DNA of 64,000 nucleotides from Polynucleobacter sp. AP-Jannik-300A-C4 (GCF_018688335.1 NZ_CP061316.1:1240001-1304000), one strand, 5' to 3'; shown: positions 1-9,659, counted from the stretch's first letter. Program-made: numbers and translations. The notes: generated by a model from the letters alone, not told the origin.

Positions 1-277
1 TCTTATTTTGATCGCTGGATTCAATACCAACAGGCGCAGTCATGGCAATTTTTTCAGATACCTGATTTTTTCCAAAGATATAGGCGGCAATTAAACGAAA
101 TCCTTGATTAGAGGCAGCATCTAAATCACCATCTACTTTGACCTCAGCCACAATCTGAGGTGCATAGGCGCGCAATTCAAATGGCTCAGATTTCTCGAGA
201 AGAGTGTATTTTGGTTCTTCGGTTGCCATTGCAGCGCTCGCAATCAATATGCTGGTGAGAAATGCTAAAACTCGCAA
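1..277 (-). CDS. SOUL-family heme-binding-like protein, C-terminal part off the left edge
   Basis: The open frame begins at a TTG (275-277) about 7 bases downstream of an AAGGA ribosome-binding site and runs off the left edge, giving 92 codons. The N-terminus (MRVLAFLTSILIASAAMA) looks like a Sec signal peptide. The mature part reads EEPKYTLLEKSEPFELRAY followed by a VAEV strand and the motif EKIAMTAPV, the usual arrangement at the start of bacterial SOUL domains. Such proteins are thought to bind heme or related tetrapyrroles, but the role of the bacterial members is poorly known. It lies 24 bases downstream of ldcA on the same strand and may be cotranscribed. The TTG start is an inference from the signal peptide and ribosome-binding site. 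Confidence 0.75.
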   Translation of the reverse strand, partial: MRVLAFLTSILIASAAMATEEPKYTLLEKSEPFELRAYAPQIVAEVKVDGDLDAASNQGFRLIAAYIFGKNQVSEKIAMTAPVGIESSDQNK

Positions 278-301
278 GGAGATGTCCTTAATTTGAAATT
301 A

Positions 302-2165
<1,864 letters not shown>

Positions 2166-2206
2166 GATTGCTTTTCTAAATACTTAAATATCACTTGGTA
2201 AAGCTA

Positions 2207-2860
2207 CTATCGAATACCGATCATTTTATGGGTCTGAACACTCAAACGCCATAAAGGTCGCTTTTGACAGAGACGAACTGCCAATGCGAGGTTTTCTTGG
2301 AGGTTTGGACCATCCATGGCCTGCAAGAAGCGATTGCGATAATCCATCTTCTCAAATCGAGCCAATAAGGTCTCAATGGCAGCATGACCCTGCTGAGGAA
2401 TCACCAGCTTAATTTCATCAGCTTGCAAAACAATCAGCTCGGAGCCAGCCTTAGGACTGACGCATACCCAATCAATGCCTTTAGGAACCTTGATCGTGCC
2501 GTTGGTCTCAATGGCGATAGTGAAACCCTTAGCATGTAAAGCATCGATTAAAGCAGTATCGAGTTGCAGTAGTGGCTCACCACCGGTGAAGACAACGTAA
2601 CGTTGCTGCGGGCCTGCTGAGGTGCTGATCCACACCTCTTCTATAGTATCTGCCAATAAAGAGGCGGTTTCAAACTTGCCGCCGCCGACGCCATCGCTTC
2701 CAACAAAGTTGGTATCGCAAAATTGGCAAACTGCAGTAGCGCGATCTTCTTCACGTCCGCTCCACAAATTGCAACCAGCAAAGCGACAAAATACAGCTGC
2801 ACGACCTGCGTGGGCACCCTCACCCTGAAGGGTTGGAAAAAGTTCTTTTACGGTATACAT
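2207..2860 (-). CDS. queE: 7-carboxy-7-deazaguanine synthase (radical SAM)
   Basis: A protein of 217 residues that contracts 6-carboxytetrahydropterin to 7-carboxy-7-deazaguanine in preQ0 synthesis. The iron-sulfur motif is Cys-30-X14-Cys-45-X2-Cys-48, the expanded version known from Burkholderia-type QueE instead of the usual CX3CX2C. The N-terminus (VKELFPTLQGEG) and TGGEPLLQ are typical of the family. It is followed by queD, the preceding pathway enzyme, in a compact minus-strand group. I looked for a preQ1 riboswitch in the short upstream gap and did not recognise one. Confidence 0.95.
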   Translation of the reverse strand: MYTVKELFPTLQGEGAHAGRAAVFCRFAGCNLWSGREEDRATAVCQFCDTNFVGSDGVGGGKFETASLLADTIEEVWISTSAGPQQRYVVFTGGEPLLQLDTALIDALHAKGFTIAIETNGTIKVPKGIDWVCVSPKAGSELIVLQADEIKLVIPQQGHAAIETLLARFEKMDYRNRFLQAMDGPNLQENLALAVRLCQKRPLWRLSVQTHKMIGIR

Positions 2861-2888
2861 AGCTATGTGCTGATTTTAAGCGCTTTGC

Positions 2889-3617
2889 TTACTTCCAGGA
2901 CACAAGCTCCCACTCTAAGTAATCTTCCCAGAGGGCATCATTCCAGAACATGCCTCCCCATAAATAGCGTCCATAGCCACGCCGGATAACCCATCTGCCA
3001 ATTTCTGGGGCAAACCAAACATCTTCCTGACGATAGCTAGCCACTCGAGAAAAGTCGTTACTGGTGAAGAAAGGCGCCTCATTCTGATACTTCAAGACGG
3101 GGAATTGGCCAGCAGGCACGCTGACACCCTCCCACTGAAGAGCCGTTACATTTAATCCCCAGTAGTAGTCATTATCGGGATACCCGACTACTTGATAGCG
3201 GTCGCGATAGAAACCAGACCAGCCTGGTACGAGTTGCTCAGGCCACAAGGGAATCGGCTTCAAAAACTTTTGTGGAGGATTCCAATGGGGATCTTGCAAG
3301 ACATAACCCCAAGGCTGCTGGATCTCATCGGGGAGTTGCCCTGCTTTTAATCCACTGCGCTCAATCCGAACCTGGGGCCCAACAGAAACCACTCTCTCGG
3401 TAACAATATCTACCAACTCTTGGTTAAAAACATTGCGCACGTTGTAGACCCACTGCTGCCCTACTTGCGGCGCCCTCACCTTGGGAGGATTAATAGGTTG
3501 GGGTAAAGGCGTGGAGGTCGGATAAGGTTGTGCAGCAATACAGGCCACCAGCAATGCTGGTGACAGCAATACAAGAAGCCTACGTACAGTATTTATTTGT
3601 AGGAGCTCAATTGCCAT
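2889..3617 (-). CDS. Putative lipoprotein, paralogue of the next upstream gene
   Basis: A protein of 242 residues with an N-terminal hydrophobic segment ending in a lipobox-like LLVAC, then a proline-rich linker and a globular domain rich in Trp and Tyr. It shares an ordered set of motifs with the protein encoded at 3593-4291: PPKVRAPQVGQQWVY, VDIVTERV, IPLWPEQL, VPAGQFPVLK and VWFAPEIGRWV. The pair clearly arose by tandem duplication. Its start lies inside the end of the upstream paralogue (25-base overlap), so translation is probably coupled. I do not recognise a family with known function; an outer-membrane or periplasmic location is inferred from the lipobox. Confidence 0.7.
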   Translation of the reverse strand: MAIELLQINTVRRLLVLLSPALLVACIAAQPYPTSTPLPQPINPPKVRAPQVGQQWVYNVRNVFNQELVDIVTERVVSVGPQVRIERSGLKAGQLPDEIQQPWGYVLQDPHWNPPQKFLKPIPLWPEQLVPGWSGFYRDRYQVVGYPDNDYYWGLNVTALQWEGVSVPAGQFPVLKYQNEAPFFTSNDFSRVASYRQEDVWFAPEIGRWVIRRGYGRYLWGGMFWNDALWEDYLEWELVSWK

Positions 3618-4291
3618 TGATAGCTACCTTCTAGAATCACTGCACCAATTTGCCCTTGAATTTGATAAGAGCCAGATGCCTCACGTGCAACCCAGCGACC
3701 AATCTGCGGTGCAAACCAAACTGTTTCTTTGCGAATGCAATCTACCTTGTTGGGATCGTCACTCTCATAATTAATCAGAGTCTGAAAACGCAATGCTACA
3801 AACTCTCCAGCAGGTACAGTAATTTTTTCCCAGCCCTGCACGCTCATATATTCTTGCCAGTTCATTTGCGAGCCTGAGTAGCCAGCAATGCTGTACTTGG
3901 TGTTGAACTGTTTTGCCCAGGTCGTCGATAGCTGCTCAGGCCAAAGCGGCAAAGATGGGCTGAAGTTCAACAAGCGCGACCACTGTGTGTCTGTAGAAAC
4001 CATTCCCCAGGAAGTCTGAATCTCACTGGGCAAACGAGCACCATCAGCAGTCATGCGATCGAGCACAATCGTGGAGCCAATATTAGAAACGCGCTCAGTA
4101 ATCACATCTAAAGTTTTGCCATCAAAAACATTCTTCTTGATATAGGTCCACTCCTGTCCAATTTGTGGGGGGCGAACGCTTGGCAATGGTTTTGGTTGAG
4201 CAACCGGAATGCCATGCTCATATGAAAGGCCACCACAAGCAACTGGAGCTAAAGCGGCAGAAACGATAAAGGTGCGACGAGATAAGTTCAT
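3593..4291 (-). CDS. Putative lipoprotein, possibly Tat-type, tandem paralogue
   Basis: About 232 residues from the ATG at 4291; a GTG four codons upstream is possible. The N-terminus MNLSRRTFIVSAALAPVACG contains a twin-arginine SRRTF motif followed by a lipobox-like PVAC, suggesting Tat or Sec export and lipidation. The body matches its neighbour at 2889-3617 motif by motif: PPQIGQEWTYI, LDVITERV, LPLWPEQL, VPAGEFVALR, VWFAPQIGRWV. The two copies differ in their export signals (RR here, a plainer Sec-like signal in the neighbour). The function is unknown and no catalytic motif was recognised. Confidence 0.7.
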   Translation of the reverse strand: MNLSRRTFIVSAALAPVACGGLSYEHGIPVAQPKPLPSVRPPQIGQEWTYIKKNVFDGKTLDVITERVSNIGSTIVLDRMTADGARLPSEIQTSWGMVSTDTQWSRLLNFSPSLPLWPEQLSTTWAKQFNTKYSIAGYSGSQMNWQEYMSVQGWEKITVPAGEFVALRFQTLINYESDDPNKVDCIRKETVWFAPQIGRWVAREASGSYQIQGQIGAVILEGSYQWQLSSYK

Positions 4292-4347
4292 ATTGCTACC
4301 CACGGTAATTTAAATAAATGATTTGGATGAATAAAGTTTACGGGTAT

Positions 4348-6243
4348 TTAATTATGCTTCAGTGCTTTTGCTATTTTATTGCGCCCCACTGAGGCTTTTG
4401 GAATGCCGGACATATCAAACCACTGATGGGCATCTTCTTCAAAGCCTACGCCATGCATAAAGTTATAAATCGCCTTTTTAAGACCTACACCGAGACGATC
4501 GTGATCGACACCTGTGGGGTCAATAAAGGCAATATCATTCTTGGCAAAGCTAATCGGGGGTAATGGCACAAGCTCAATGCCATAGGCTGCCGGATCAAGC
4601 CCAACTGGAGAGTGCACCGTACAAGTAAAGCGATGGAAGAAGCCACTCTGAATGCAACCATTTTCAAAAAGCTGACGAACGTATTCCAGTGAGTCAACTG
4701 TCTCTTGAACTGTTTGCGTTGGGAAACCATACATGAGATAAGCATGCACGAGGATTCCAGCATCTGAGAATCCTTTGGTGACTTGAGCCACTTGCTCGAC
4801 AGATACCCCTTTTTTCATGAGATCAAGAAGTCTGTCAGAGGCCACCTCCAATCCGCCGGACATTGCTATACATCCACTTTGCGCTAACAACTCACATAGT
4901 TCAGGTGTAAAGGTCTTTTCAAAACGGATGTTGCCCCACCAAGAAATCACCACCTTACGACGTATTAATTCCTCAGCAAGGGCTTTTAATATTTTGGGTG
5001 GTGTAGCTTCATCTACAAAATGAAACCCCGTCTGCCCAGTCTCTGCAACGATAGCTTCAATACGATCAACCAAAAGACTTGCAGAAGCAGTTTCGTAACG
5101 AGAGATGTAATCCAAACTCACATCACAGAAGCTACATTTTTTCCAATAGCAACCATGAGCAACAGTGAGCTTATTCCAGCGACCATCACTCCATAGACGA
5201 TGCATGGGGTTGAGCATATCCAGCAGCGATAAATAAGAATTGAGTGGCAAACCATCCCAAGTGGCAGTACCAACTTCTTCAAAAGGAATATCTGGCTCCT
5301 GCCAATTGATATAACGAACTTCATTACTAGCGGTTCGGATAAAGGTACGCACAAGTCTTTCAGCTGATCGTTTGCCATTCAAATGCTCGAGCAGAGCAAG
5401 CAAAGGTCGCTCACCAGAATCTAGGGTGATGAAGTCTACAAAATCAAATATGCGCGGATCGGTCAGCTCACGTAATTCAGTATTGACATAACCACCACCA
5501 AGAGCAATTTTAATAGCGGGGTAATCTTGCTTGATAGTTTGAGCAATTCGTAATGCGGCGTACATTGCCCCAGGGAATGGTACCGAGAGCAATACCAAAC
5601 TAGGCCGATGCTTTTTGATCGAGGACCTTGTTAGATCTTGCAAATGCAAATCCATCAATGTTGGGCTTGCCGCTAGAGCATCCGCTAAAGGGGTAAAGGT
5701 AGGCTGACTACCTGCCAAAGATTCTGCATAGCGAACAAACTCAAACCGCTCATCTACCGCATCACGCAGGACATCGGATAAATCATTGAGATAGAGAGTG
5801 GCTAAATGACGCGCCCGATCTTGAGAACCCAGTGCGCCAAATGCCCACGCCAGAGAATCACCGCCCTCTTCTTCATCATAAGCGTCTAGGGATGCAAATC
5901 GCGGGCCCTCAGGCAGAAGAGCACGACTGTTGATACGGTGGGCAAGAGTGCTGTCACGCCCTTGCAAAAATGCAATAGCTAGAGAAATAGTGCTTTGATA
6001 ATCTGCAAAGTAGTCTAGAAAGAAATTAACACTTGCACTGCGATTTTCTTCAGGAAGCTGCAATGCCTGCTCTTTAATTTCTTGCAAACCAGATGGAGTG
6101 AAAAAACCTAGGACCAAGGCTAATGCTAAATCCTCTTGAACTGCATCAAAACCTCTTGATCGTAGAAAGCCAGTGAGATAGGCGGTTGATGGATACGGCG
6201 TATTAAGCTGCGTCATCGGCGGAATGAGGCTAAGAATCTTCAT
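4348..6243 (-). CDS. B12-binding-domain radical SAM protein, function unknown
   Basis: A protein of 631 residues. The N-terminal half holds a Rossmann-like segment (LVLLSVPFPGAMYAALRIA, then KIALGGGYVN) typical of the cobalamin-binding domain of this superfamily, but no DxHxxG cobalt-ligand motif is visible. A radical SAM domain follows with GCYWKKCSFC at about residues 363-372. Its cysteines are spaced CX4CX2C, one residue longer than the canonical CX3CX2C. Downstream motifs include SGGLEVASDRLL and VHAYLMYGFPTQT, common in B12 radical SAM enzymes. Its ATG overlaps the stop of the ferritin-like gene at 6240 (ATGA), so the two are very probably functional partners. Substrate unknown. Confidence 0.85.
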   Translation of the reverse strand: MKILSLIPPMTQLNTPYPSTAYLTGFLRSRGFDAVQEDLALALVLGFFTPSGLQEIKEQALQLPEENRSASVNFFLDYFADYQSTISLAIAFLQGRDSTLAHRINSRALLPEGPRFASLDAYDEEEGGDSLAWAFGALGSQDRARHLATLYLNDLSDVLRDAVDERFEFVRYAESLAGSQPTFTPLADALAASPTLMDLHLQDLTRSSIKKHRPSLVLLSVPFPGAMYAALRIAQTIKQDYPAIKIALGGGYVNTELRELTDPRIFDFVDFITLDSGERPLLALLEHLNGKRSAERLVRTFIRTASNEVRYINWQEPDIPFEEVGTATWDGLPLNSYLSLLDMLNPMHRLWSDGRWNKLTVAHGCYWKKCSFCDVSLDYISRYETASASLLVDRIEAIVAETGQTGFHFVDEATPPKILKALAEELIRRKVVISWWGNIRFEKTFTPELCELLAQSGCIAMSGGLEVASDRLLDLMKKGVSVEQVAQVTKGFSDAGILVHAYLMYGFPTQTVQETVDSLEYVRQLFENGCIQSGFFHRFTCTVHSPVGLDPAAYGIELVPLPPISFAKNDIAFIDPTGVDHDRLGVGLKKAIYNFMHGVGFEEDAHQWFDMSGIPKASVGRNKIAKALKHN

Positions 6244-7064
6244 GCCGCTTGGGTCCGCTTCTCACTCAGAGATTCCAATATCTCTAATTCCTCAGAAGTA
6301 AAGCCAGCCTGCTCACGCGCATCAAGATTAAATGGCCCCCGCAAAGTTGGCGCACGGTATTTTTCGGCCAACTCTCGATAAGTCGCAATTGGGGATAGGT
6401 TGTCATTGGCACACAAGAAGTTAAACCAGCGATTACCAACAAGCACATGCCCAATCTCATCATGGAGAATGATCTCCAGAATTTCTACTGCACGCTCATC
6501 TTTGATTTGTTTAAAACGATCCCGAATCTCCGGAACTGCATCAAGCCCTCTTGCTTCCATCGTCCTAGGAACTAAAGCCATGCGAGCAATCACTGAATCA
6601 GTCGTTCTTTCAACCATCTCCCACAAACTATTGTGAGCCGGGAAATCTCCATAACTAAATCCAAAGGACTGTAAATGGGCATTAATCAAGCTAAAGTGAT
6701 ATGACTCTTCTTTTGCAACCCTAAGCCAATCTTCGTAATAGGCCTGTGGCATATTTGAAAATCTCCAAATTGCATCTAAGGCTAAATTCATGGCATTAAA
6801 TTCAATATGCGCCAAGGAGTGCCAAAGAATAGCTCTACCATCAACCGTATCCATTTTTCTTTTGGGAACAAATTTAGGTGCAACTAAATCAGGCTTGGTT
6901 GGTCGTCCAGGGAGGCAATGATTTTGACTAGTAAGGTTGCTAGAAGGATTTATAGCAATGCGTCCGGTCTCATGCTCAGCAAACAAGCTAGCCAACTGGC
7001 TAACCTTGGACTGCACATCGGTATTTGCCAGTATTGCGAGGGAGGTTTCTCGAAGCTCAGACAT
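6240..7064 (-). CDS. DUF455 ferritin-like protein
   Basis: A protein of 274 residues with ferritin-like di-iron signatures: a HIEFNAMNLALD helix, EESYHF (EExxH) and a second HDEIGHVLVGNRWF helix. These are the hallmarks of the DUF455/MiaE-like group, whose better-known relatives are di-iron hydroxylases. The gene overlaps the downstream B12 radical SAM gene by 4 bases, and the small membrane-protein gene lies 21 bases upstream, forming a three-gene minus-strand unit. The coupling suggests that an oxygenase-type reaction and a radical SAM reaction act on the same substrate or pathway; this is inference. The actual substrate is unknown. Confidence 0.85.
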   Translation of the reverse strand: MSELRETSLAILANTDVQSKVSQLASLFAEHETGRIAINPSSNLTSQNHCLPGRPTKPDLVAPKFVPKRKMDTVDGRAILWHSLAHIEFNAMNLALDAIWRFSNMPQAYYEDWLRVAKEESYHFSLINAHLQSFGFSYGDFPAHNSLWEMVERTTDSVIARMALVPRTMEARGLDAVPEIRDRFKQIKDERAVEILEIILHDEIGHVLVGNRWFNFLCANDNLSPIATYRELAEKYRAPTLRGPFNLDAREQAGFTSEELEILESLSEKRTQAA

Positions 7065-7085
7065 AGGTGACTTTAGAGAATCCTC

Positions 7086-7472
7086 TCAATCCAACAAAGC
7101 TTGAGAAGAAGCTTTATCCCGAATTGATCTTAGGATTAGCAGCAAGGTTACTAGATGCACCAGCGCAACCAGGATATTGCTAATGACTACCGGGTTTGTG
7201 AAGTTGCCTACAGTGAATGGGGTTGTGAGCTTATAAAGCACCTGAACCAGAAGCAAAGGCGCAACCAGCATTGGCAAGGGGTTGATTAGTAGGCCCAGCG
7301 AAACTAGCAATATAGAACCATAGATAGATAAAAGAATACCTCTAGCAGGGCTAGCCGGGCCATAGCCATGCTCAACCCAAGATGCATCCGAAATAAGGCC
7401 AATGCAGACGGGAATCAAGACCACCACATTAATGATGAGGGAGATATAAATCATCCTCTTCATTAACGTCAT
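7086..7472 (-). CDS. Small integral membrane protein
   Basis: About 128 residues from the ATG at 7472 (GTG at 7478 and ATG at 7463 are alternatives), with four hydrophobic segments: near the N-terminus, around ILLSIYGSILLVSLGLLI, around PMLVAPLLLVQVLYKL, and around VVISNILVALVHLVTLLLI. No family was recognised. The ATG at 7472 overlaps the stop codon of the displaced guaA 3' end (GAATGA), so in the ancestral chromosome this gene probably followed guaA with an ATGA overlap. The mobile element now separates the two. It heads a unit with the DUF455 and radical SAM genes. Confidence 0.7.
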   Translation of the reverse strand: MTLMKRMIYISLIINVVVLIPVCIGLISDASWVEHGYGPASPARGILLSIYGSILLVSLGLLINPLPMLVAPLLLVQVLYKLTTPFTVGNFTNPVVISNILVALVHLVTLLLILRSIRDKASSQALLD

Positions 7473-7489
7473 TCCCACTCAATAACTAC
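7469..7489. repeat. attL-like distal att repeat carrying a displaced guaA 3' end
   Basis: Matches 15225-15245 at 16 of 21 positions, with an identical 8-base core (7473-7480). Read on the minus strand it encodes V-V-I-E-W-E-stop, against A-T-I-E-W-E-stop at the intact guaA end. In the IEWE-stop part, both differences are at third codon positions, as expected for a once-functional guaA terminus and not a random match. Confidence 0.8.
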
Positions 7490-7662
7490 GTAAGTATTTT
7501 TCTTTTTATAATCAAGCACTTACGTCTCCTAAAATAGTATTGTGTAACTAATGTGTAACTACGAACAGCAAATCCAGTAGTTACGTGCATCTTAATAGAT
7601 ATGCAATTTCAATAGTTTAATGAAATTATGGTTACACAATGTGTAAAGTTAAAAAATAACTA
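7488..7662. other. Left terminal non-coding region of the element with candidate recombinase sites
   Basis: No gene is seen here. It holds a perfect 8-base inverted repeat ACGTAAGT/ACTTACGT (7488-7495 and 7518-7525) and the 13-mer ATCAAGCACTTAC (7511-7523), which recurs with one change at 15202-15214. It also holds two closely spaced copies of GTGTAACT (7542-7549, 7553-7560) and a near-inverse copy GGTTACAC (7630-7637). These are candidate integrase or excisionase binding sites of a phage-type attP; their function is inferred from position and repetition only. Confidence 0.5.
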
Positions 7663-8052
7663 TTAGCGTTTAGTCTTAGCTTTAGGTTGAGGTAACAATT
7701 GCTTAATAGTGTCATCAGTAGCGTTATTAATATTTTGCAAAGGATTTGCTCTGCAATAATTAAGAACAGACATATAAACTCCATCTATATCAGTTCTTGC
7801 AACAATATCTGAATTATCTTGCTTGTTTTCTACGTCTAACCACATATTAAATGAGGTTACATAACCAGCAATCCAAGCCTTAACAAGTGCTTCCGTATAG
7901 TTCTTTGCAATTTTGTCTTTTTCTGATGTTGAATCCACAGAGCTAACAAAATTACCACAACCTCTTGCACCATAACTGGTGTAAGCATATGCATTGATTG
8001 ATATGAAGTATGTAAAAAATAACAATAGTAAAGTAACTAATTTAATTTTCAT
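7663..8052 (-). CDS. Small secreted protein, Rap1a/Tai-like pattern
   Basis: A protein of 129 residues. The N-terminus MKIKLVTLLLLFFTYFISINAYA is a clear Sec signal peptide. The mature part has an early cysteine (GARGCGNF), a WIAGYVTSFN helix and a late DGVYMSVLNYCRANPLQN. This order (Cys, W-x-x-GY-x-x-x-N, then YC-x-x-NP) resembles small periplasmic proteins of the Rap1a/Tai immunity type, a resemblance I hold only loosely. It is the last gene of a five-gene minus-strand envelope module (9659 to 7663) in the element. A disulfide between the two cysteines is plausible. Confidence 0.6.
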   Translation of the reverse strand: MKIKLVTLLLLFFTYFISINAYAYTSYGARGCGNFVSSVDSTSEKDKIAKNYTEALVKAWIAGYVTSFNMWLDVENKQDNSDIVARTDIDGVYMSVLNYCRANPLQNINNATDDTIKQLLPQPKAKTKR

Positions 8053-8073
8053 AAATTCTCCTATTAAATAATA

Positions 8074-8556
8074 CTAAGCCTTATTCTGTAACACGACTTG
8101 TCCATTCCCAATAGCAATACAAGTTAGTAGCTCCATTTTCTTATCGTTAGCTAACTGTCCCTCAGTTAAATCTATAGGAATTGGCAAAGACTGACTTTCT
8201 TTATGTGCAGTTGTTACATCTTCTAAACGCTTAGCTATATATTCTCTGTATTCTTCGCTAAGTGTATCTGTTATCGTTAATGTGTAGTAGTAAGCTCTTA
8301 ATGCTTGATAGGCAGCTTCACCAGTTAGCACGAAATAATCGCCAACCACAACAACGTTTTTGGGATAAGTTTTACTTAACTCCAACCTACGTTCTTTAAT
8401 TCCACTATCCTCTGCATATGAACAATGATAGATGGCAAAGAAGTATTCATAAAATGTTTCATAGCTACCATCCAATCCTCGCTCTAAACTTGCAGTAGAT
8501 ACAAAACGTAAGTTACCTAAGCTACTTGCATTTGCTCTTTTAATATAGTCAGGCAT
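8074..8556 (-). CDS. Hypothetical protein of the element's envelope module
   Basis: A protein of 160 residues without a convincing signal peptide or membrane segment, and no recognised family. It is rich in Tyr, Glu and Ala, with a helical central stretch (AYQALRAYYYTLTIT) and a C-terminal segment with one cysteine (ELLTCIAIGNGQVVLQ). It lies 21 bases from both neighbours, a small lipoprotein gene upstream and a secreted protein downstream. A purine-rich ribosome-binding site (AGAG) precedes the ATG. AT-rich codon use matches the rest of the element. Confidence 0.6.
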   Translation of the reverse strand: MPDYIKRANASSLGNLRFVSTASLERGLDGSYETFYEYFFAIYHCSYAEDSGIKERRLELSKTYPKNVVVVGDYFVLTGEAAYQALRAYYYTLTITDTLSEEYREYIAKRLEDVTTAHKESQSLPIPIDLTEGQLANDKKMELLTCIAIGNGQVVLQNKA

Positions 8557-8577
8557 AGGTAAGCTCTCTAAGTCACT

Positions 8578-8808
8578 TTACTGTTTAGCTGGACAAGTTT
8601 GCACACATACAGCGTAAGACTCTCTACAAGCTCGCAAAGTTTCAGTCTTAAAACCAATTTGGTTACCTTGTGAGACACAAGAAGAATAATTAGCAGAGCA
8701 TTGTCTTACGCAAACTGGTTCAGATTTACTAATATCAATATCTGTAATGCTGTAAGCACAACCAACTACTATAAATAGGCTTAACGTTAATAAGATGTAT
8801 GTTTTCAT
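8578..8808 (-). CDS. Six-cysteine small lipoprotein
   Basis: A protein of 76 residues with a lipoprotein signal (MKTYILLTLSLFIVVGC). The mature part carries six cysteines in a mirror-symmetric pattern, C-X3-C-X6-C-X16-C-X6-C-X3-C, ending CPAKQ. The next upstream gene encodes the same pattern plus a SHOCT tail, so the two are paralogues. The pattern suggests a disulfide-stapled helical hairpin in the periplasm. Its start overlaps the upstream stop by 4 bases (ATGA), so translation is coupled. The function is unknown. Confidence 0.7.
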   Translation of the reverse strand: MKTYILLTLSLFIVVGCAYSITDIDISKSEPVCVRQCSANYSSCVSQGNQIGFKTETLRACRESYAVCVQTCPAKQ

Positions 8809-9155
8809 AAATTCTTAAGTATTTCAGCTTTCTTTTTATCGTAATCTTGTTGAGTAATTAAGCCTCTTTTAAGCAATATACTCAATTCCTCTAATTTATT
8901 GGCAGAATTATTTTGCTGTATTTGCTTACCTAAAGTATTAGTCTCTCTTGCTGGACAGCTACCAATACAGACATCATAGTTATCGTTACATTGCTTCTGA
9001 ACAACTACAGGAAAAAACTTAAAGCCACTTGAGCAAGTCGCTAAATCTGTAGAGCAACGCTGAGCACAAGCAAGTTCAACTTTAGAAGGATCAGAACTTG
9101 GTGGTGTTGCACAGCTAACTAATAAAAGTGCAAATAAACTAAAAAGAATTTTCAT
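8805..9155 (-). CDS. Six-cysteine lipoprotein with C-terminal SHOCT domain
   Basis: A protein of 116 residues with a lipoprotein signal (MKILFSLFALLLVSC). Six cysteines follow the spacing C-X3-C-X6-C-X14-C-X6-C-X3-C, ending CPARE, nearly identical to the downstream paralogue. The last ~30 residues (LEELSILLKRGLITQQDY then DKKKAEIL) are a SHOCT domain, a short helical module usually found at C-termini and linked to oligomerisation. A closely similar SHOCT ends the chromosomal lipoprotein at 46114-46707. It is part of the five-gene envelope module; function unknown. Confidence 0.7.
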   Translation of the reverse strand: MKILFSLFALLLVSCATPPSSDPSKVELACAQRCSTDLATCSSGFKFFPVVVQKQCNDNYDVCIGSCPARETNTLGKQIQQNNSANKLEELSILLKRGLITQQDYDKKKAEILKNL

Positions 9156-9179
9156 ATAAATTACGTTACCTAATAATAA

Positions 9180-9659
9180 TTATTTGTCATAACCTAAAGA
9201 ACGTCGTCTTGCTATTTCCTTAGCCTTAGCTTTACTTGAAGATTTAATAAGTGATTTGTAGTCATTCTTCATTAATATCTTTTTATCACTTAATTCTTTT
9301 GAATCAATTTCAGCTTGAAGTTCATCATCTTCAATTTTCTTAAGTTTTTCCTTTAAGTCAAATGGCTCATAACCCAAGTCTTCTCTATTTTTAATTTGCT
9401 TACGTAATGACTTTTTAAGATACCAGTTACATTGAAAAAACTTATTGAGAAGATAAAGGACTATGAAGAATGCTAACAATGATAGAACTACATAGAGAGT
9501 AATGGCTTCATATAAAAATATACCAATTACAGCTATCAATAAAACAATAGCAATCAAAATAATTGCACCAACACCAAGCACGAGTATCTCGCCAAAATAA
9601 GCAAGTAGCAATCCACCTAAAACAATTCCTATTGCAATTTGAATAATAAGCACTTGCAA
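9180..9659 (-). CDS. Membrane protein with basic cytoplasmic tail, first gene of the envelope module
   Basis: A protein of 159 residues. The first ~75 residues form about three hydrophobic membrane segments (MQVLIIQIAIGIVLGGLLLA, then GAIILIAIVLLIAVIGIFLY and YVVLSLLAFFIVLYLL). The remainder is highly charged, with Lys/Glu-rich helices and the C-terminus KAKEIARRRSLGYDK. No family was recognised and there is no Walker motif, so it is not a Zot/pI morphogenesis ATPase. It heads the minus-strand module 9659-7663 and faces away from the plus-strand module starting at 9789. Confidence 0.6.
   Translation of the reverse strand: MQVLIIQIAIGIVLGGLLLAYFGEILVLGVGAIILIAIVLLIAVIGIFLYEAITLYVVLSLLAFFIVLYLLNKFFQCNWYLKKSLRKQIKNREDLGYEPFDLKEKLKKIEDDELQAEIDSKELSDKKILMKNDYKSLIKSSSKAKAKEIARRRSLGYDK

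Noticed and set aside
2861..2888. preQ1 riboswitch upstream of queE
   Set aside because: The short gap between the 3' end of the lipoprotein gene region and queE shows no recognisable aptamer, and queE's upstream side is at 2861, only 28 bases from another gene.
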